Notes under the pieces: generated by a model | Told to the model about the DNA's origin: nothing | Database searches by the model: none | The model's input: only the letters and a program-made list of their open reading frames with translations | Origin: Rhodobiaceae bacterium UBA4490 | Lineage (GTDB): Bacteria > Pseudomonadota > Alphaproteobacteria > Parvibaculales > Parvibaculaceae | Direction of reading: 5' to 3' | Assembly (NCBI GenBank): GCA_002389665.1 | Contig: DGNO01000004.1 | Location: 240,149-304,148 of the forward strand | Length of the DNA stretch: 64,000 bases | Shown: positions 1 to 8,878 of the stretch, piece by piece | How positions within the stretch are numbered: position 1 is the first letter of the stretch | Layout: each line of letters starts with the position of its first letter | Position numbers and translations under genes: made by a program

Positions 1-244
1 CATGACAGGCGCCGAGCTTTACGACGGCCGCGGCGAGCTGTGGCGTGTGCAGGAACTGCATGGCCGCCAGTCTTATGCCGTGCCGCTCTGCAATAAGGGC
101 GCGGAGATCGTCTACGACCTGCAGGCCGGCCGTTACCTCGCTCTGGCGCTGCAGAACGAAGGCCAGCCGATCAATTATGCGGCCGACGAACTGGATGTCG
201 ACCGCTACACCCCGGCTGCGATTCGCCGCCTCGGTGTGCGCTAA
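1..244 (+). CDS. DUF1329 family protein, C-terminal part (cut by window edge)
   Basis: Only the last 80 or so residues are visible; the gene starts before the window. The visible part matches the C-terminus of the DUF1329 protein at 567-1937 at nearly every position (both contain ELYDGRGELWRVQELHGRQ), so the two are tandem paralogues. DUF1329 proteins are exported envelope proteins with a LolA/LolB-like fold, often near outer-membrane (DUF1302) and RND-type export genes. The substrate is unknown. A strong terminator follows the stop codon, so the two copies are probably separate transcription units. The ATG at position 2 aligns with the middle of the paralogue and is not a real start. Confidence 0.9.
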   Translation, partial: MTGAELYDGRGELWRVQELHGRQSYAVPLCNKGAEIVYDLQAGRYLALALQNEGQPINYAADELDVDRYTPAAIRRLGVR

Positions 245-566
245 TAACAACAAGCTTCTCACAATGGCTTGAAGCCGGCTCCCTGCGGGGAGCCGGCTTT
301 TTTGCTAAGGCTTTCAATTCACTGAGAGTCCCGATCATCTTAGAGCAAATTATCTTAAGACAGATGATCGGCGAAAACCGGCCGCGCGGACCTTACAAAC
401 ATTTAATGAAAGGTAACTCTGAAAGAAGGGTAACGTCCTTGTGGAAATGGGTCTCGGATATTCAAGGGGGAGGCCCGCGCCAGAAGACAGATAAAACGGG
501 CAGAAGAACAGCGTGTGCTGACACTCCTCTTCCCTTCGGTCTGCGGCGATAATCACGGAGGGAACA
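245..566. other. Intergenic region between DUF1329 paralogues, with inverted repeat 331-371
   Basis: This 322-bp stretch has no credible gene. It contains the terminator at 272-303 and an inverted repeat with perfect 10-nt arms, CCGATCATCT (331-340) and AGATGATCGG (362-371), separated by 21 nt. The repeat lies about 200 bp upstream of the next gene and may be an operator or an RNA hairpin. A ribosome-binding site GGAGGG at 557-562 serves the ATG at 567. Confidence 0.6.
272..303 (+). terminator. Rho-independent terminator after first DUF1329 gene
   Basis: A perfect stem (AAGCCGGCTCCC paired with GGGAGCCGGCTT) with a short TGCG-type loop is followed by a run of T. It lies 28 nt after the stop codon at 244. 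Confidence 0.93.
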
Positions 567-1937
567 ATGAAAATGAGAAAGAGCGTAGCCTTGGTATCCG
601 CCTTGGTCGCCGGCACGGTCGCCGGATCGGCTCTGGCCAAGGTGCCCGAGGCTCAGGTCAACCGCCTCGGCGCCGACCTGACGCCCATGGGCTCGGAAAA
701 AGCAGGTAATGGCGGGGCGATCCCGGCATGGACCGGCGGCCTGTCCAGCGTCCCGGCAAGCGTCCAGGGCGAATACTCGGCCGACAAACTGCTGCCGAAC
801 CCGTTCAAGGGCGATGCGGTTCAGTTCGAAGTCACCGCTGGCAACATGGCGCAGTATGACGGGCAGCTGACGGAAGGCTATAAAGCCATGCTGTCGACCT
901 ACCCGACCTACAAGATGAAGGTCTATCAGACCCGCCGTTCTTGTGCCTTCCCGGAATTCGTTTACGAAGCCAACAAGCGCAATGCGCAGGTTTCCGAACT
1001 GACGCCGGGCGGTAACGGTGTGTCCGAAGGGATCATGGGGTCTCCTTTCCCGATCCCCAACAACGCGCTGGAAATCATCTGGAACCACACGCTGCGTTAC
1101 CGCGCCTTCAAACTCACGCGTGAGTTCACGGCAGCGCCGGTGACCCGTTCGGGTGAATACGAACTCCAGACGGTGCAGGACGAAGCGATCATTCAGTGGT
1201 CGGACCCGGCCAAGAAGCGCGCCGAAGAGCTGGACAACATCTCGCTCTATTACATCGCCAACACCGTGGCTCCGGCCCGTTCGGCGGGTAGCGTGATCCT
1301 GGTGCACGAAACGCTGAACCGTGCCCTTGAAGACCGCAAAGCCTGGCAGTATTCGCCCGGTACGCGCCGTGTGCGCCGCGCGCCGAACATTGCTTACGAC
1401 AACCCGGGCACCAACTCCGACGGCCTGTCCACCTCGGACAGCTTTGACGGCTACAATGGCGCCCCGGACCGTTATGACTGGACGGTTCTCGGCAAGTCCG
1501 AGAAGTTCGTTGCAGCTAACGCCTATGACGCTTCGCTGGTCAACTACTCCGACTACCTGAAGCCCCTGCACCTCAACCAGGACCATGTCCGCTATGAGCT
1601 GCACCGGGTCTGGAGCATCGAGGCCAATCTTCGCCCCGGCACGCGCCACGTTTACTCGCGCCGCGTGACCCATCTGGACGAAGACAGCTGGACTATCACC
1701 AACGCAGAACTCTATGACGGCCGCGGCGAGCTGTGGCGCGTTCAGGAACTGCATGGCCGTCAGGACTACGGCGTGCCGCTCTGCAACAAAGGCGCGGAAA
1801 TCGTCTATGACCTGCAGGCTGGCCGTTACCTCGCTCTGGCTCTGCAGAACGAAGGTCAGCCGATCAACTACGGCGCCGAAGAACTGGATGTGAACCGGTA
1901 CACGCCGGCCGCTATCCGCCAGCTCGGCGTGCGTTAA
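567..1937 (+). CDS. DUF1329 domain-containing exported protein
   Basis: 456 aa. Residues 1-24 form a signal peptide (Lys/Arg-rich start, hydrophobic core, cleavage near SALA-KV), so the protein is exported to the periplasm or outer membrane. The rest is one DUF1329 domain, related in fold to LolA/LolB lipoprotein carriers. Family members are often linked to outer-membrane DUF1302 proteins and RND exporters and may carry hydrophobic cargo, but no reaction is established. The start is set by GGAGGG 5 nt upstream of the ATG. The upstream gene is a close paralogue, and a terminator follows. Confidence 0.9.
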   Translation: MKMRKSVALVSALVAGTVAGSALAKVPEAQVNRLGADLTPMGSEKAGNGGAIPAWTGGLSSVPASVQGEYSADKLLPNPFKGDAVQFEVTAGNMAQYDGQLTEGYKAMLSTYPTYKMKVYQTRRSCAFPEFVYEANKRNAQVSELTPGGNGVSEGIMGSPFPIPNNALEIIWNHTLRYRAFKLTREFTAAPVTRSGEYELQTVQDEAIIQWSDPAKKRAEELDNISLYYIANTVAPARSAGSVILVHETLNRALEDRKAWQYSPGTRRVRRAPNIAYDNPGTNSDGLSTSDSFDGYNGAPDRYDWTVLGKSEKFVAANAYDASLVNYSDYLKPLHLNQDHVRYELHRVWSIEANLRPGTRHVYSRRVTHLDEDSWTITNAELYDGRGELWRVQELHGRQDYGVPLCNKGAEIVYDLQAGRYLALALQNEGQPINYGAEELDVNRYTPAAIRQLGVR

Positions 1938-1964
1938 TCGACCAGCCTCCCCGGAGGCAAAAGG

Positions 1965-1997
1965 AAGGCCGGTGCATCCCGCACCGGCCTTTTCTTT
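1965..1997 (+). terminator. Rho-independent terminator after DUF1329
   Basis: A ten-base stem AGGCCGGTGC/GCACCGGCCT with an ATCCC loop is followed by TTTCTTTT. It lies 28 nt after the DUF1329 stop. The truncated-haemoglobin gene converges from the other side. Confidence 0.9.
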
Positions 1998-2015
1998 TGG
2001 GCAAAATCCAATCGC

Positions 2016-2441
2016 TCAATTTCTTGCGGCCTTTGCGCCATCCGCCTCTTCCGGCCGGAAGAAAAGCCCGAGCTGCAGGCTATGAGCGATGCGCTTGGCC
2101 TTTTCGGTAAAGACCGCTCCCGCCTCGGGCCCCGCAACGTCGTGAGCCGCTTCCTCGAAAAGCGTCAGCCAATGGGCGAAATGCTCGGGCCTGATGCTTT
2201 TCACCTTCATATGCGCCACCATCGGCTTGCCGTGATAGCGCCCGCTCATCAGCATGACCGATGACCAGAAGTCGCACATTTTCGCCAGATGCGGCCCCCA
2301 ATTTTCCTCAGGCCCGATGGCGCGTGCAAAGATCGGCCCCAGCACCTCATCCGCCCGGATCCGCCGGTAAAATTCATGCACGAGATCATGTATCATAGTC
2401 TCGGTAACGGCCCCGGCCTGGGGAGAAGGGGAAACACGCAT
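2016..2441 (-). CDS. Group III truncated haemoglobin
   Basis: 141 aa, the usual size for a 2-on-2 globin. Typical group III features are visible: helix-A/B motif VHEFYRRIRAD-LGPIF, the CDFWSSVML stretch, and GRYHGKPMVAHM, which holds the proximal (F8) histidine region. Family members bind haem and oxygen or NO and are linked to nitrosative or microaerobic stress in Campylobacter and proteobacteria. An ATG seven codons upstream (2462) is in frame, but AAAGGT sits well placed before the ATG at 2441, so that start is preferred. No partner gene is adjacent. Confidence 0.85.
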   Translation of the reverse strand: MRVSPSPQAGAVTETMIHDLVHEFYRRIRADEVLGPIFARAIGPEENWGPHLAKMCDFWSSVMLMSGRYHGKPMVAHMKVKSIRPEHFAHWLTLFEEAAHDVAGPEAGAVFTEKAKRIAHSLQLGLFFRPEEADGAKAARN

Positions 2442-2681
2442 CGGCGCACCTTTAAGAAGCATTTTGGATACTCATTATCTGATGGCGATAGGCCCGGCTT
2501 CAATGGGTAAAAACACCGGCGAATGCGGCGAAACGTCTCCCTTTCTGCCGCGTTTATGACGGTGAAGCGAAATCCTCGCCCCCTCCCTGCTTTCCCCTTT
2601 GTACCGGCGGCGAACTAAGCTAGATGGGGCACGGGCAACGCCAAAAAACCTTGCCAAGAGACCTTGAAGGATCGGCCGGAT

Positions 2682-4079
2682 ATGACGGAAAAACTGACAC
2701 TGGGCTGGGAAGAATGGGCAAGCCTGCCGCGCCTCGGCCTGCCAGCCATCAAAGCCAAGATCGACACGGGCGCGCGCACCTCCTCGCTCCACGCCTTTGC
2801 CGTCGAACCCTTCGGCTCCCCCGACCGGCCCCGGGTGCGTTTCGGCCTGCATCCCATTCCCAACCGGCCGGAAGTGGAAATCTATTGCTCGGCGCGCGTC
2901 ATCGACCGGCGGGAAATCACCAGTTCCAACGGCGAAGCGGAAATGCGCTATATCATCGAAACGCCGGTCAATATCGGCGGGCGCGAATGGCCCATCGAGA
3001 TCTCGCTGACCAACCGCGAATCCATGCAATACCGCATGCTGATCGGCCGCCATGCCTTGATGAAGGAAGATGCCGTAGAGCCGCGCCGCTCCTTCATTCA
3101 AGGCGAGCTTTCCTACGATGTTTACAAACCGCAGGCTTCGAAGCCGGAAGTCCAGCGCTCGCTGCGTATCGCCATTCTGACGCGCGAGCCTGAAAACTAT
3201 TCCACCCAGCGCCTGATCGAGGCGGCCACCGCGCGCGACCATGTGGTCGAGCTGATCGACACGCGCCGCTGCTACATGAACATCAACGCCTTCTCGCCGG
3301 AGGTTTATTACGACGGCAAGCCGCTGCCCCGCTTCGACGCGGTAATCCCGCGCATCGGCGCTTCGCTCACCTCATACGGCATGGCGGTCGTGCGCCAGTT
3401 CGAAGCGCTCGGCACCTATTGCGTCAACACCTCCAATTCGATCGGCAATTCGCGCGATAAATTGCTGGCCCACCAATTGCTCGCCAAGCATGGCATCGGC
3501 ATGCCTACCACGGCCTTTGCTTCCTCGCCGAAGGATTCGGACAATCTCATCGAGCTTGTAGGCCAGACGCCCATCATCATCAAACTTCTGGAAAGCACGC
3601 AAGGGCGCGGCGTTGTTCTGGCCGAAACCAAAAAGGCCGCTCAATCCGTGATCGGCGCCTTCCGCAATCTAAACGCCAACTTCCTGGTGCAGGAATTCGT
3701 CAAAGAAGCCGAGGGCGTCGACATCCGCTGCCTGGTGGTGGACGGCAAGGTCGTCGCCTCCATGCGCCGGGAAGCCCAGACCGGCGATTTCCGCTCCAAT
3801 CTGCACCGGGGCGGCACGGCCCGTTCCGTGCGAATCACCAAACAGGAGCGCGACGCGGCCATCCGCGCCGCCAAGATCCTCGGCCTTGAGGTCGCTGGCG
3901 TTGATCTCCTGCGTTCCAACTCGGGCCCGAAAGTGCTCGAGGTCAATTCATCTCCCGGCCTGCAGGGGATCGAATCCGTCTCCAACAAAGACATCGCCGA
4001 TCTCATCGTCCAGCATATCGAGCGGCGGGCCCATCCCATCGTGCGCCGGCGCACCGGCCGGCGGGCCGCAGCAGACTGA
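2682..4079 (+). CDS. RimB-like aspartic protease / RimK-like ATP-grasp ligase fusion
   Basis: 465 aa with two domains. The first ~155 residues form a RimB/DUF785 (retropepsin-like, 'ATP-dependent zinc protease') domain with the motif [13 protein letters not shown], whose DTGA is the aspartic-protease signature. The rest, from [17 protein letters not shown] on, is a RimK-type ATP-grasp glutamate ligase, with [17 protein letters not shown], the ATP loop [12 protein letters not shown] and the metal site [13 protein letters not shown]. RimK adds glutamates to the C-terminus of ribosomal protein S6, and RimB trims or regulates them in Pseudomonas. Those are usually separate genes, so this fusion links ligase and protease. 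A TTG 18 nt upstream is in frame, but GAAGGA before the ATG at 2682 favours that start. Confidence 0.88.
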   Translation: MTEKLTLGWEEWASLPRLGLPAIKAKIDTGARTSSLHAFAVEPFGSPDRPRVRFGLHPIPNRPEVEIYCSARVIDRREITSSNGEAEMRYIIETPVNIGGREWPIEISLTNRESMQYRMLIGRHALMKEDAVEPRRSFIQGELSYDVYKPQASKPEVQRSLRIAILTREPENYSTQRLIEAATARDHVVELIDTRRCYMNINAFSPEVYYDGKPLPRFDAVIPRIGASLTSYGMAVVRQFEALGTYCVNTSNSIGNSRDKLLAHQLLAKHGIGMPTTAFASSPKDSDNLIELVGQTPIIIKLLESTQGRGVVLAETKKAAQSVIGAFRNLNANFLVQEFVKEAEGVDIRCLVVDGKVVASMRREAQTGDFRSNLHRGGTARSVRITKQERDAAIRAAKILGLEVAGVDLLRSNSGPKVLEVNSSPGLQGIESVSNKDIADLIVQHIERRAHPIVRRRTGRRAAAD

Positions 4080-4108
4080 CCGATATTTAGGGTAAAAACC
4101 CAAATTAC

Positions 4109-4160
4109 TTGACAGACGCGACGTCAATCCTCCATAACTGACAAAATGTCATAACTGGAG
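4109..4160 (+). promoter_or_regulatory. Promoter and imperfect palindromic operator upstream of monooxygenase
   Basis: A TTGACA -35 box (4109-4114) and a CATAAC -10-like box (4133-4138) are 18 nt apart. Over the -10 lies an imperfect dyad, CTCCA-TAAC-TGACA (4130-4143), AAA, then TGTCA-TAAC-TGGAG (4147-4160). The outer and inner blocks are complementary. A regulator bound here would block transcription. The ribosome-binding site GGAGG follows directly. Confidence 0.5.
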
Positions 4161-4170
4161 GATGAGACCC

Positions 4171-5700
4171 GTGAACGCACCGGCCTATTTCGACGCGCCT
4201 GCAACCCCCGTCAGCCCCGATGTGGAAACCCTGATCATCGGCACCGGCTTTGCGGGCCTGTGCATGGCCATTCAGCTGCAAAAGGCGGGACGGCACTCCT
4301 TCATGCTGCTTGAAAAGGCGGAAGATGTCGGCGGCACCTGGCGGGAGAACACCTATCCCGGCTGCGCCTGCGATGTACCCTCGCATCTTTACTCCTTCTC
4401 CTTCGAGCCCAACCCGGATTGGAGCCGGATGTATTCGCCGCAGCCGGAAATCCAGCTCTATATCCGCCATTGCACGGAAAAATACGGCCTGCGCCCGCAT
4501 ATCCGCTTCAACACGGAAATGAAGCGCTGCGAATTCGACGGCGCAAGCGCGCTCTGGCATGTGCATACCGGCTCGGGCGAGGTCATTACCGCGCGCTATC
4601 TCGTCTCCGGCATGGGCCCGTTGCACAAACCCGTCTATCCGAAAATCGCCGGGCTTGAGACCTTTGAAGGCAAGAGCTTTCACTCGGCCCATTGGGATCA
4701 CGAGTATGAGCTGACCGGCAAGCGCGTCGCGGTGATCGGTACCGGGGCGAGCGCCATTCAGTTCGTGCCGCAAATCGCCGGCAAGGTGGAAGAGCTTCAT
4801 CTTTTCCAGCGCACGCCGCCCTGGGTTCTGCCCAAAGCCGACCGCGACATGAAACCCTGGGAGCAGAAGCTCTTCAAAGCCCTGCCCTTCCTGCAGCACC
4901 TTTTCCGCTCGCAGATTTATCTGCGCATGGAAAGCCGCGCGCTCGGTTTCACCGTCAATCCGAAGCTGATGAACAAGATCGCCGAGATGGGGCGTAAATA
5001 TATCGCCTCGCAGATCGACGATCCGGCTTTGCGCGAAAAACTGACGCCGGACTATATGCCGGGCTGCAAACGGCTTCTGATTTCCAACGATTACTACGGC
5101 GCCCTTAACCGCGCCAATGTGACGGTGGAAACGGACGGCGTCGCTGAAATACGCGCCCATTCCATTCTGACCAAGGACGGGCGCGAGATTGAAGTGGATG
5201 CGATCATCTTCGGGACGGGCTTTGAAGCCGCCGATCCCATCAATCCCGGCCAGTTCATCGGTCCGGCGGGCGAAGACCTGCACGCCCATTGGGAAAAGGA
5301 CGGGGCGCAGGCCTATTACGGCATTTCCGTCTCAGGCTACCCCAATCTCTTTTTCCTTTCCGGCCCCAATACCGGCCTTGGGCACAATTCCATCATCTTC
5401 ATGATCGAGGCGCAGGTGAATTACATTCTCCAATGCCTGGATGAAACGCAAAAGCGCGGCGCGGATATGCTCGACGTGCGCCAGAACGTGCAGGACGCTT
5501 TCAACGAAAAACTGCAAAAGGAAATCAAGACGACCGTCTGGTCTTCCGGCTGCACGAGCTGGTATCAGCGAGAAGACGGCAAGAACACAACGCTCTGGCC
5601 GAGCTTCACCATGCGCTATTGGCACGAGACGCGCCGCCTCCATGCCAATGATTATGCCTTCGCCAAGGTGCCAGAAAAAGTGATGCTCGCCGCCGACTGA
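4171..5700 (+). CDS. Baeyer-Villiger-type flavin monooxygenase
   Basis: 509 aa. Two Rossmann folds are visible: an FAD site (LIIGTGFAGLCMA, then GGTWRENTYPGCACD) and an NADPH site (VAVIGTGASAIQ). Between them lies an intact type I Baeyer-Villiger fingerprint, FEGKSFHSAHWD (FxGxxxHxxxW). A third glycine motif, FGTGFEAADP, is typical near the C-terminus. The enzyme should use NADPH and O2 to insert oxygen into a ketone; the natural substrate cannot be read. An ATG at 4162 abuts GGAGG and is too close. The GTG at 4171, nine bases from GGAGG, is the better start. It is monocistronic, with its own promoter and terminator. Confidence 0.88.
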   Translation: MNAPAYFDAPATPVSPDVETLIIGTGFAGLCMAIQLQKAGRHSFMLLEKAEDVGGTWRENTYPGCACDVPSHLYSFSFEPNPDWSRMYSPQPEIQLYIRHCTEKYGLRPHIRFNTEMKRCEFDGASALWHVHTGSGEVITARYLVSGMGPLHKPVYPKIAGLETFEGKSFHSAHWDHEYELTGKRVAVIGTGASAIQFVPQIAGKVEELHLFQRTPPWVLPKADRDMKPWEQKLFKALPFLQHLFRSQIYLRMESRALGFTVNPKLMNKIAEMGRKYIASQIDDPALREKLTPDYMPGCKRLLISNDYYGALNRANVTVETDGVAEIRAHSILTKDGREIEVDAIIFGTGFEAADPINPGQFIGPAGEDLHAHWEKDGAQAYYGISVSGYPNLFFLSGPNTGLGHNSIIFMIEAQVNYILQCLDETQKRGADMLDVRQNVQDAFNEKLQKEIKTTVWSSGCTSWYQREDGKNTTLWPSFTMRYWHETRRLHANDYAFAKVPEKVMLAAD

Positions 5701-5718
5701 GCGGCCAATCGATAGTGA

Positions 5719-5749
5719 AAAAAGCCGTTCCTTGTGAACGGCTTTTTTG
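5719..5749 (+). terminator. Rho-independent terminator after monooxygenase
   Basis: An AAAAGCCGTTC/GAACGGCTTTT stem with loop CTTGT runs into a T tract, 20 nt after the stop codon. Confidence 0.92.
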
Positions 5750-5774
5750 TGCCCGCTCTTATCCCGTGAATTAT

Positions 5775-5789
5775 TTATGACAGTCATAA
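5775..5789. promoter_or_regulatory. Perfect 15-bp palindrome upstream of chemoreceptor gene
   Basis: TTATGACAGTCATAA is a perfect dyad about 77 bp upstream of the chemoreceptor ATG. Its half-site GTCATAA also occurs in the dyad before the monooxygenase gene (TGTCATAACT, 4147-4156), so one regulator could serve both genes. Confidence 0.4.
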
Positions 5790-5865
5790 GCTGTTAGGGA
5801 TCACCGCCTAAACCGGCGCTGTCGGCCAGGACGGATTTACGTCCGCTATAACAGTTCCGGGGTGC

Positions 5866-7644
5866 ATGACGATGCGTATCGACGTCAAGCTGCTGACCGT
5901 GATGAGCAGCGTTCTCTTTCTTCTTCTGGCGTTGCTGGCGGGAACCACGCTTCTCTTTCTCGACCGCATAACGACGATGGAAGCAGCGCGCGCCGATGCT
6001 CTCGAAGGGTTGAATGCGCGCCTGCGCGCCGAGCTTTTCGATTTACAGGCTGCTTACCGCACAGTGCCGCAAAGACTGGAAGCCGATCCACTCAAACTCA
6101 TGAGCGCCTGGATAAAGGAAACTCATGCATTCGAGGAAGAACAGCATGAGGGCCGCAGCGCGCTTTCCGCCCGCTATAGGGATATCGCCCAGCGGCGGGA
6201 TTTGCGTTTGGGCCGCCTTGTCATCGAGGAATTGGAAGGCAGCGTGCGTGTTTCCATGGGGATCTTCGAAGAAGGCCGATACCAGTCTTCGGCGCGCGAA
6301 TATACGTTGCAGAGCGCCCGCTTTGCGGAGGTAAAAGCGAAAGCCGAGGAAGTCTCGAATGCCATGGCGGACCCGGCCGCTCTCCAACAAAAGATTGGTG
6401 CGCTTAATCTTGAAATTGCTGAAGACAGCCTTTCCGCCGAACAGGCCCGGGCGCAAATGTCCACCGCCCTTGCCGACATAGCAGAGGAAGCCAAAAAGGT
6501 GGACGGAACCGTCGTGCTGATCCGTTGGCTTTTGATCGCCTCCACACTCATCGTCACTTTTGCGGCAACCGCCGCGGTTTATTTCGCGGCCCGCCATATC
6601 GTCACAAAGCCGCTCGTTCAGCTGTCGGCCTGCGCCCAAAAGCTGAGCGCACGCGAAGAGGCAGATGTGCCGCACAAAACCCGGCGCGATGAGATCGGCG
6701 CGCTGGCAGCGGCCCTCGATCATTTGAAAAGCGGTAATGAGAAGCGGCGGCTTCTCGAAGCCGAACAGGAACGGCGCGAGCGCGCGCTGGAAGAAAAGGC
6801 GGGCCGCGTCGGCGCCATGATCGCCGCTTTCAATGCGGCAGCGGCTGAACGTTTCGATGCCTTGAATGAGGCGGCAGGCACGCTGCACGGAACAGCCGAA
6901 CGGATGAGCGGTCAGGCGCGCCAATCGGCGGCGCGCACGCGGGAAGCGGAAGCAGCCGCGCAGACCTCCCGCAGCGCCGTTGAAAAAGTGGCCGGTGAAA
7001 CCCGCACCCTTATGGAGGGGGCGGGCCAAATGGAAAGCCAGATCAATACATGCCGGAGCCGCTCGGACGAAGCCGTTACCCGGATGGAAGCGGCGGGTGT
7101 GAAGGTCGGCACGCTCGGCCAGATTTCCGAGGAAATCGGGGAGATTGTTACGACCATTGCCGCCATTGCCCATCAGACGAACCTTCTCGCGCTCAACGCG
7201 ACGATCGAGGCGGAGCGCGCCGGTGAGCGCGGCAAAGGGTTTGCCGTCGTCGCGCGGGAGGTGAAAGACCTTGCGCTTCAAACCCGTCAGGCCACTCAGT
7301 CCATTGAAACTCAGGTCGGCGCCGTGCAGGAAGCGGTGAACGGCGCCGTGAACGGCATGAGCGGTGTCGGCACCGCTATCACGCAAATCGATGCCGCCCT
7401 CGATGCCACCCATATTCTCATCGAAGGTCAAAACCGGGCGGCAGGCGGGATCAGCGAATTGATGGCGCAATTGACCGAAACCGCTCACTCCTTGGAGCGC
7501 ACGGCCATCGAAGCCAAGAACGATGCCGACGCGGCAGGCAGCGAGGCCGCGCGCCTGGAAGATGCCGCCGGAACGCTGACCGGCCAATCGCACCTTTTGC
7601 AGGACGAGATCGAAACCTTCCTTTCGCGCGTCGAGGGAGCGTAG
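5866..7644 (+). CDS. Methyl-accepting chemotaxis protein
   Basis: 592 aa. Transmembrane segment 1 is near residues 10-32, followed by a ~180-residue helical, probably periplasmic sensor region. Transmembrane segment 2 is near 216-242, a HAMP domain near 243-296, then a long signalling coiled coil. The signalling tip, around residues 422-470, reads [20 protein letters not shown] and then [15 protein letters not shown], the conserved CheA/CheW contact region; ERAG replaces the usual ARAG. It should relay an unknown ligand signal to CheA. No other che genes are nearby, so it is an orphan receptor. The start could also be the ATG two codons later. Confidence 0.93.
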   Translation: MTMRIDVKLLTVMSSVLFLLLALLAGTTLLFLDRITTMEAARADALEGLNARLRAELFDLQAAYRTVPQRLEADPLKLMSAWIKETHAFEEEQHEGRSALSARYRDIAQRRDLRLGRLVIEELEGSVRVSMGIFEEGRYQSSAREYTLQSARFAEVKAKAEEVSNAMADPAALQQKIGALNLEIAEDSLSAEQARAQMSTALADIAEEAKKVDGTVVLIRWLLIASTLIVTFAATAAVYFAARHIVTKPLVQLSACAQKLSAREEADVPHKTRRDEIGALAAALDHLKSGNEKRRLLEAEQERRERALEEKAGRVGAMIAAFNAAAAERFDALNEAAGTLHGTAERMSGQARQSAARTREAEAAAQTSRSAVEKVAGETRTLMEGAGQMESQINTCRSRSDEAVTRMEAAGVKVGTLGQISEEIGEIVTTIAAIAHQTNLLALNATIEAERAGERGKGFAVVAREVKDLALQTRQATQSIETQVGAVQEAVNGAVNGMSGVGTAITQIDAALDATHILIEGQNRAAGGISELMAQLTETAHSLERTAIEAKNDADAAGSEAARLEDAAGTLTGQSHLLQDEIETFLSRVEGA

Positions 7645-7649
7645 GCCGA

Positions 7650-8741
7650 TCAGCCGAAAGAAAGAATGTGCCCCTCATCGGGCCGGATCGTGCCGTCAAG
7701 CGCGGCCTGATAGGTCGCAACGATCGCCGCTTCGCCTTTGCCTTCACGCACTTTCATCCAGCCTTGCGCAAAACCGGCAAAGGCGTTGGAGGATTCCGTT
7801 ACCCGGTTCTGGAAACCGGCCGGCCCCCAATCCTTCATGCGTTTGGCAACCTGGGTGGGCGCGAAGAAGAATTCCGGCTGCGGCCCCGGCAGATTATCCG
7901 CGCCGCCCGCACCCTTGTCCCAATGCGCGCCGCCCACCAGCATGCTGTAGGTCAGATCAGGACCCAGGCGTTCATGCACCGCCCGGCGCACATCGCCGTT
8001 GCCGGCAATATCGACAAAGACGGATTTTTCTTTGTTCATATCGCCGACCCCGTCATAAAGCACCACGTCGTCATAGCAGCCGAGGGCGCGCACGAAATCC
8101 GCATTGCCTGGCGAGGTGAGACCTACCGTGCGCGCGCCGCCGTTCTGCTTCAAGAGAAAAGCAAGGCCGATGGAAGTCTTGGCTGAGGCACTGGAAATCA
8201 CCACGGATTTTGCGCCGTAAAAATCATTATCGCGCAGCTGATCCTCGATCAGGAACGAAGTGGTGAAAAGCGGCTTGAAGAGCATCTGGAATGCTTCCTG
8301 CGCGCGGTCATAGGACGGATCGGCCGCACAGCGCAGATACTGATTATAGACATCGGCAAGCCCTTGGCGGTGCGCCGCCCCGTCGAAGAAAGAACCGTTC
8401 TTCACGTTGACCGGGCTTACCTTCAAATGCGTGGACATAGGCAGATAGCCGTAAAGGCGCTCGCCTTCGGTAATGTCCGGATGTCGGCTCGCGGCAACGG
8501 TCGCAAAACCCCAGACCGGAATGCGCCCCTTCGTTTCATCGTCCGCCGGAAAGAACGACCAATAGGACATCGCCTCACCGAAAGCGGCATAGGTGACGTT
8601 ATTCGCCGTGAAAGCGAAATGCTCCACTTTGAGCAGCACCTCCCCCTCTTTCAGCGCATCCGCCGCCGCCACATCCGACGGGGTGAAGGCATGATCATGC
8701 AGATCGTTTTTGGAGACGATAAAATCTGTCGCGGCGCTCAT
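7650..8741 (-). CDS. DUF2855 family protein (MDR-like oxidoreductase fold)
   Basis: 363 aa, whole-length match to DUF2855 as I recognise it. The N-terminal half has GroES-like features (EGEVLLKVEHFAFTANNVTYAA). The middle has a degenerate Rossmann segment (SVVISSASAKTSIGLAFLL) like those in medium-chain dehydrogenases. No reaction is established for the family. The start is the ATG at 8741, seven bases after GGGAGGA; longer readings upstream lack a ribosome-binding site. The gene converges on the chemoreceptor gene with a gap of 5 nt. Confidence 0.82.
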   Translation of the reverse strand: MSAATDFIVSKNDLHDHAFTPSDVAAADALKEGEVLLKVEHFAFTANNVTYAAFGEAMSYWSFFPADDETKGRIPVWGFATVAASRHPDITEGERLYGYLPMSTHLKVSPVNVKNGSFFDGAAHRQGLADVYNQYLRCAADPSYDRAQEAFQMLFKPLFTTSFLIEDQLRDNDFYGAKSVVISSASAKTSIGLAFLLKQNGGARTVGLTSPGNADFVRALGCYDDVVLYDGVGDMNKEKSVFVDIAGNGDVRRAVHERLGPDLTYSMLVGGAHWDKGAGGADNLPGPQPEFFFAPTQVAKRMKDWGPAGFQNRVTESSNAFAGFAQGWMKVREGKGEAAIVATYQAALDGTIRPDEGHILSFG

Positions 8742-8816
8742 CCGGTCCTCCCTTGGCTTTGCCTCAGCATGGCAAAGGGACCCGCGATGTCCAGACACAA
8801 AGCCGTTCAAATATGC

Positions 8817-8854
8817 AAAACGCCCGGGCAAGGTTGCGGCCTTGCCCGGGCGTT
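8817..8854 (-). terminator. Rho-independent terminator after sodB
   Basis: A perfect 15-bp stem, AACGCCCGGGCAAGG and its complement around a six-base loop, is followed by TTTTG on the minus strand. It lies 25 nt after the superoxide dismutase stop and insulates it from the DUF2855 gene. Confidence 0.9.
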
Positions 8855-8878
8855 GCTGTCAAAAACGTGGAATGGCGC

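Noticed and set aside
462..1754. 430-codon open frame opposite the DUF1329 gene
   Set aside because: The plus-strand frame has a signal peptide, ribosome-binding site, terminator and paralogue; the opposite frame has none.
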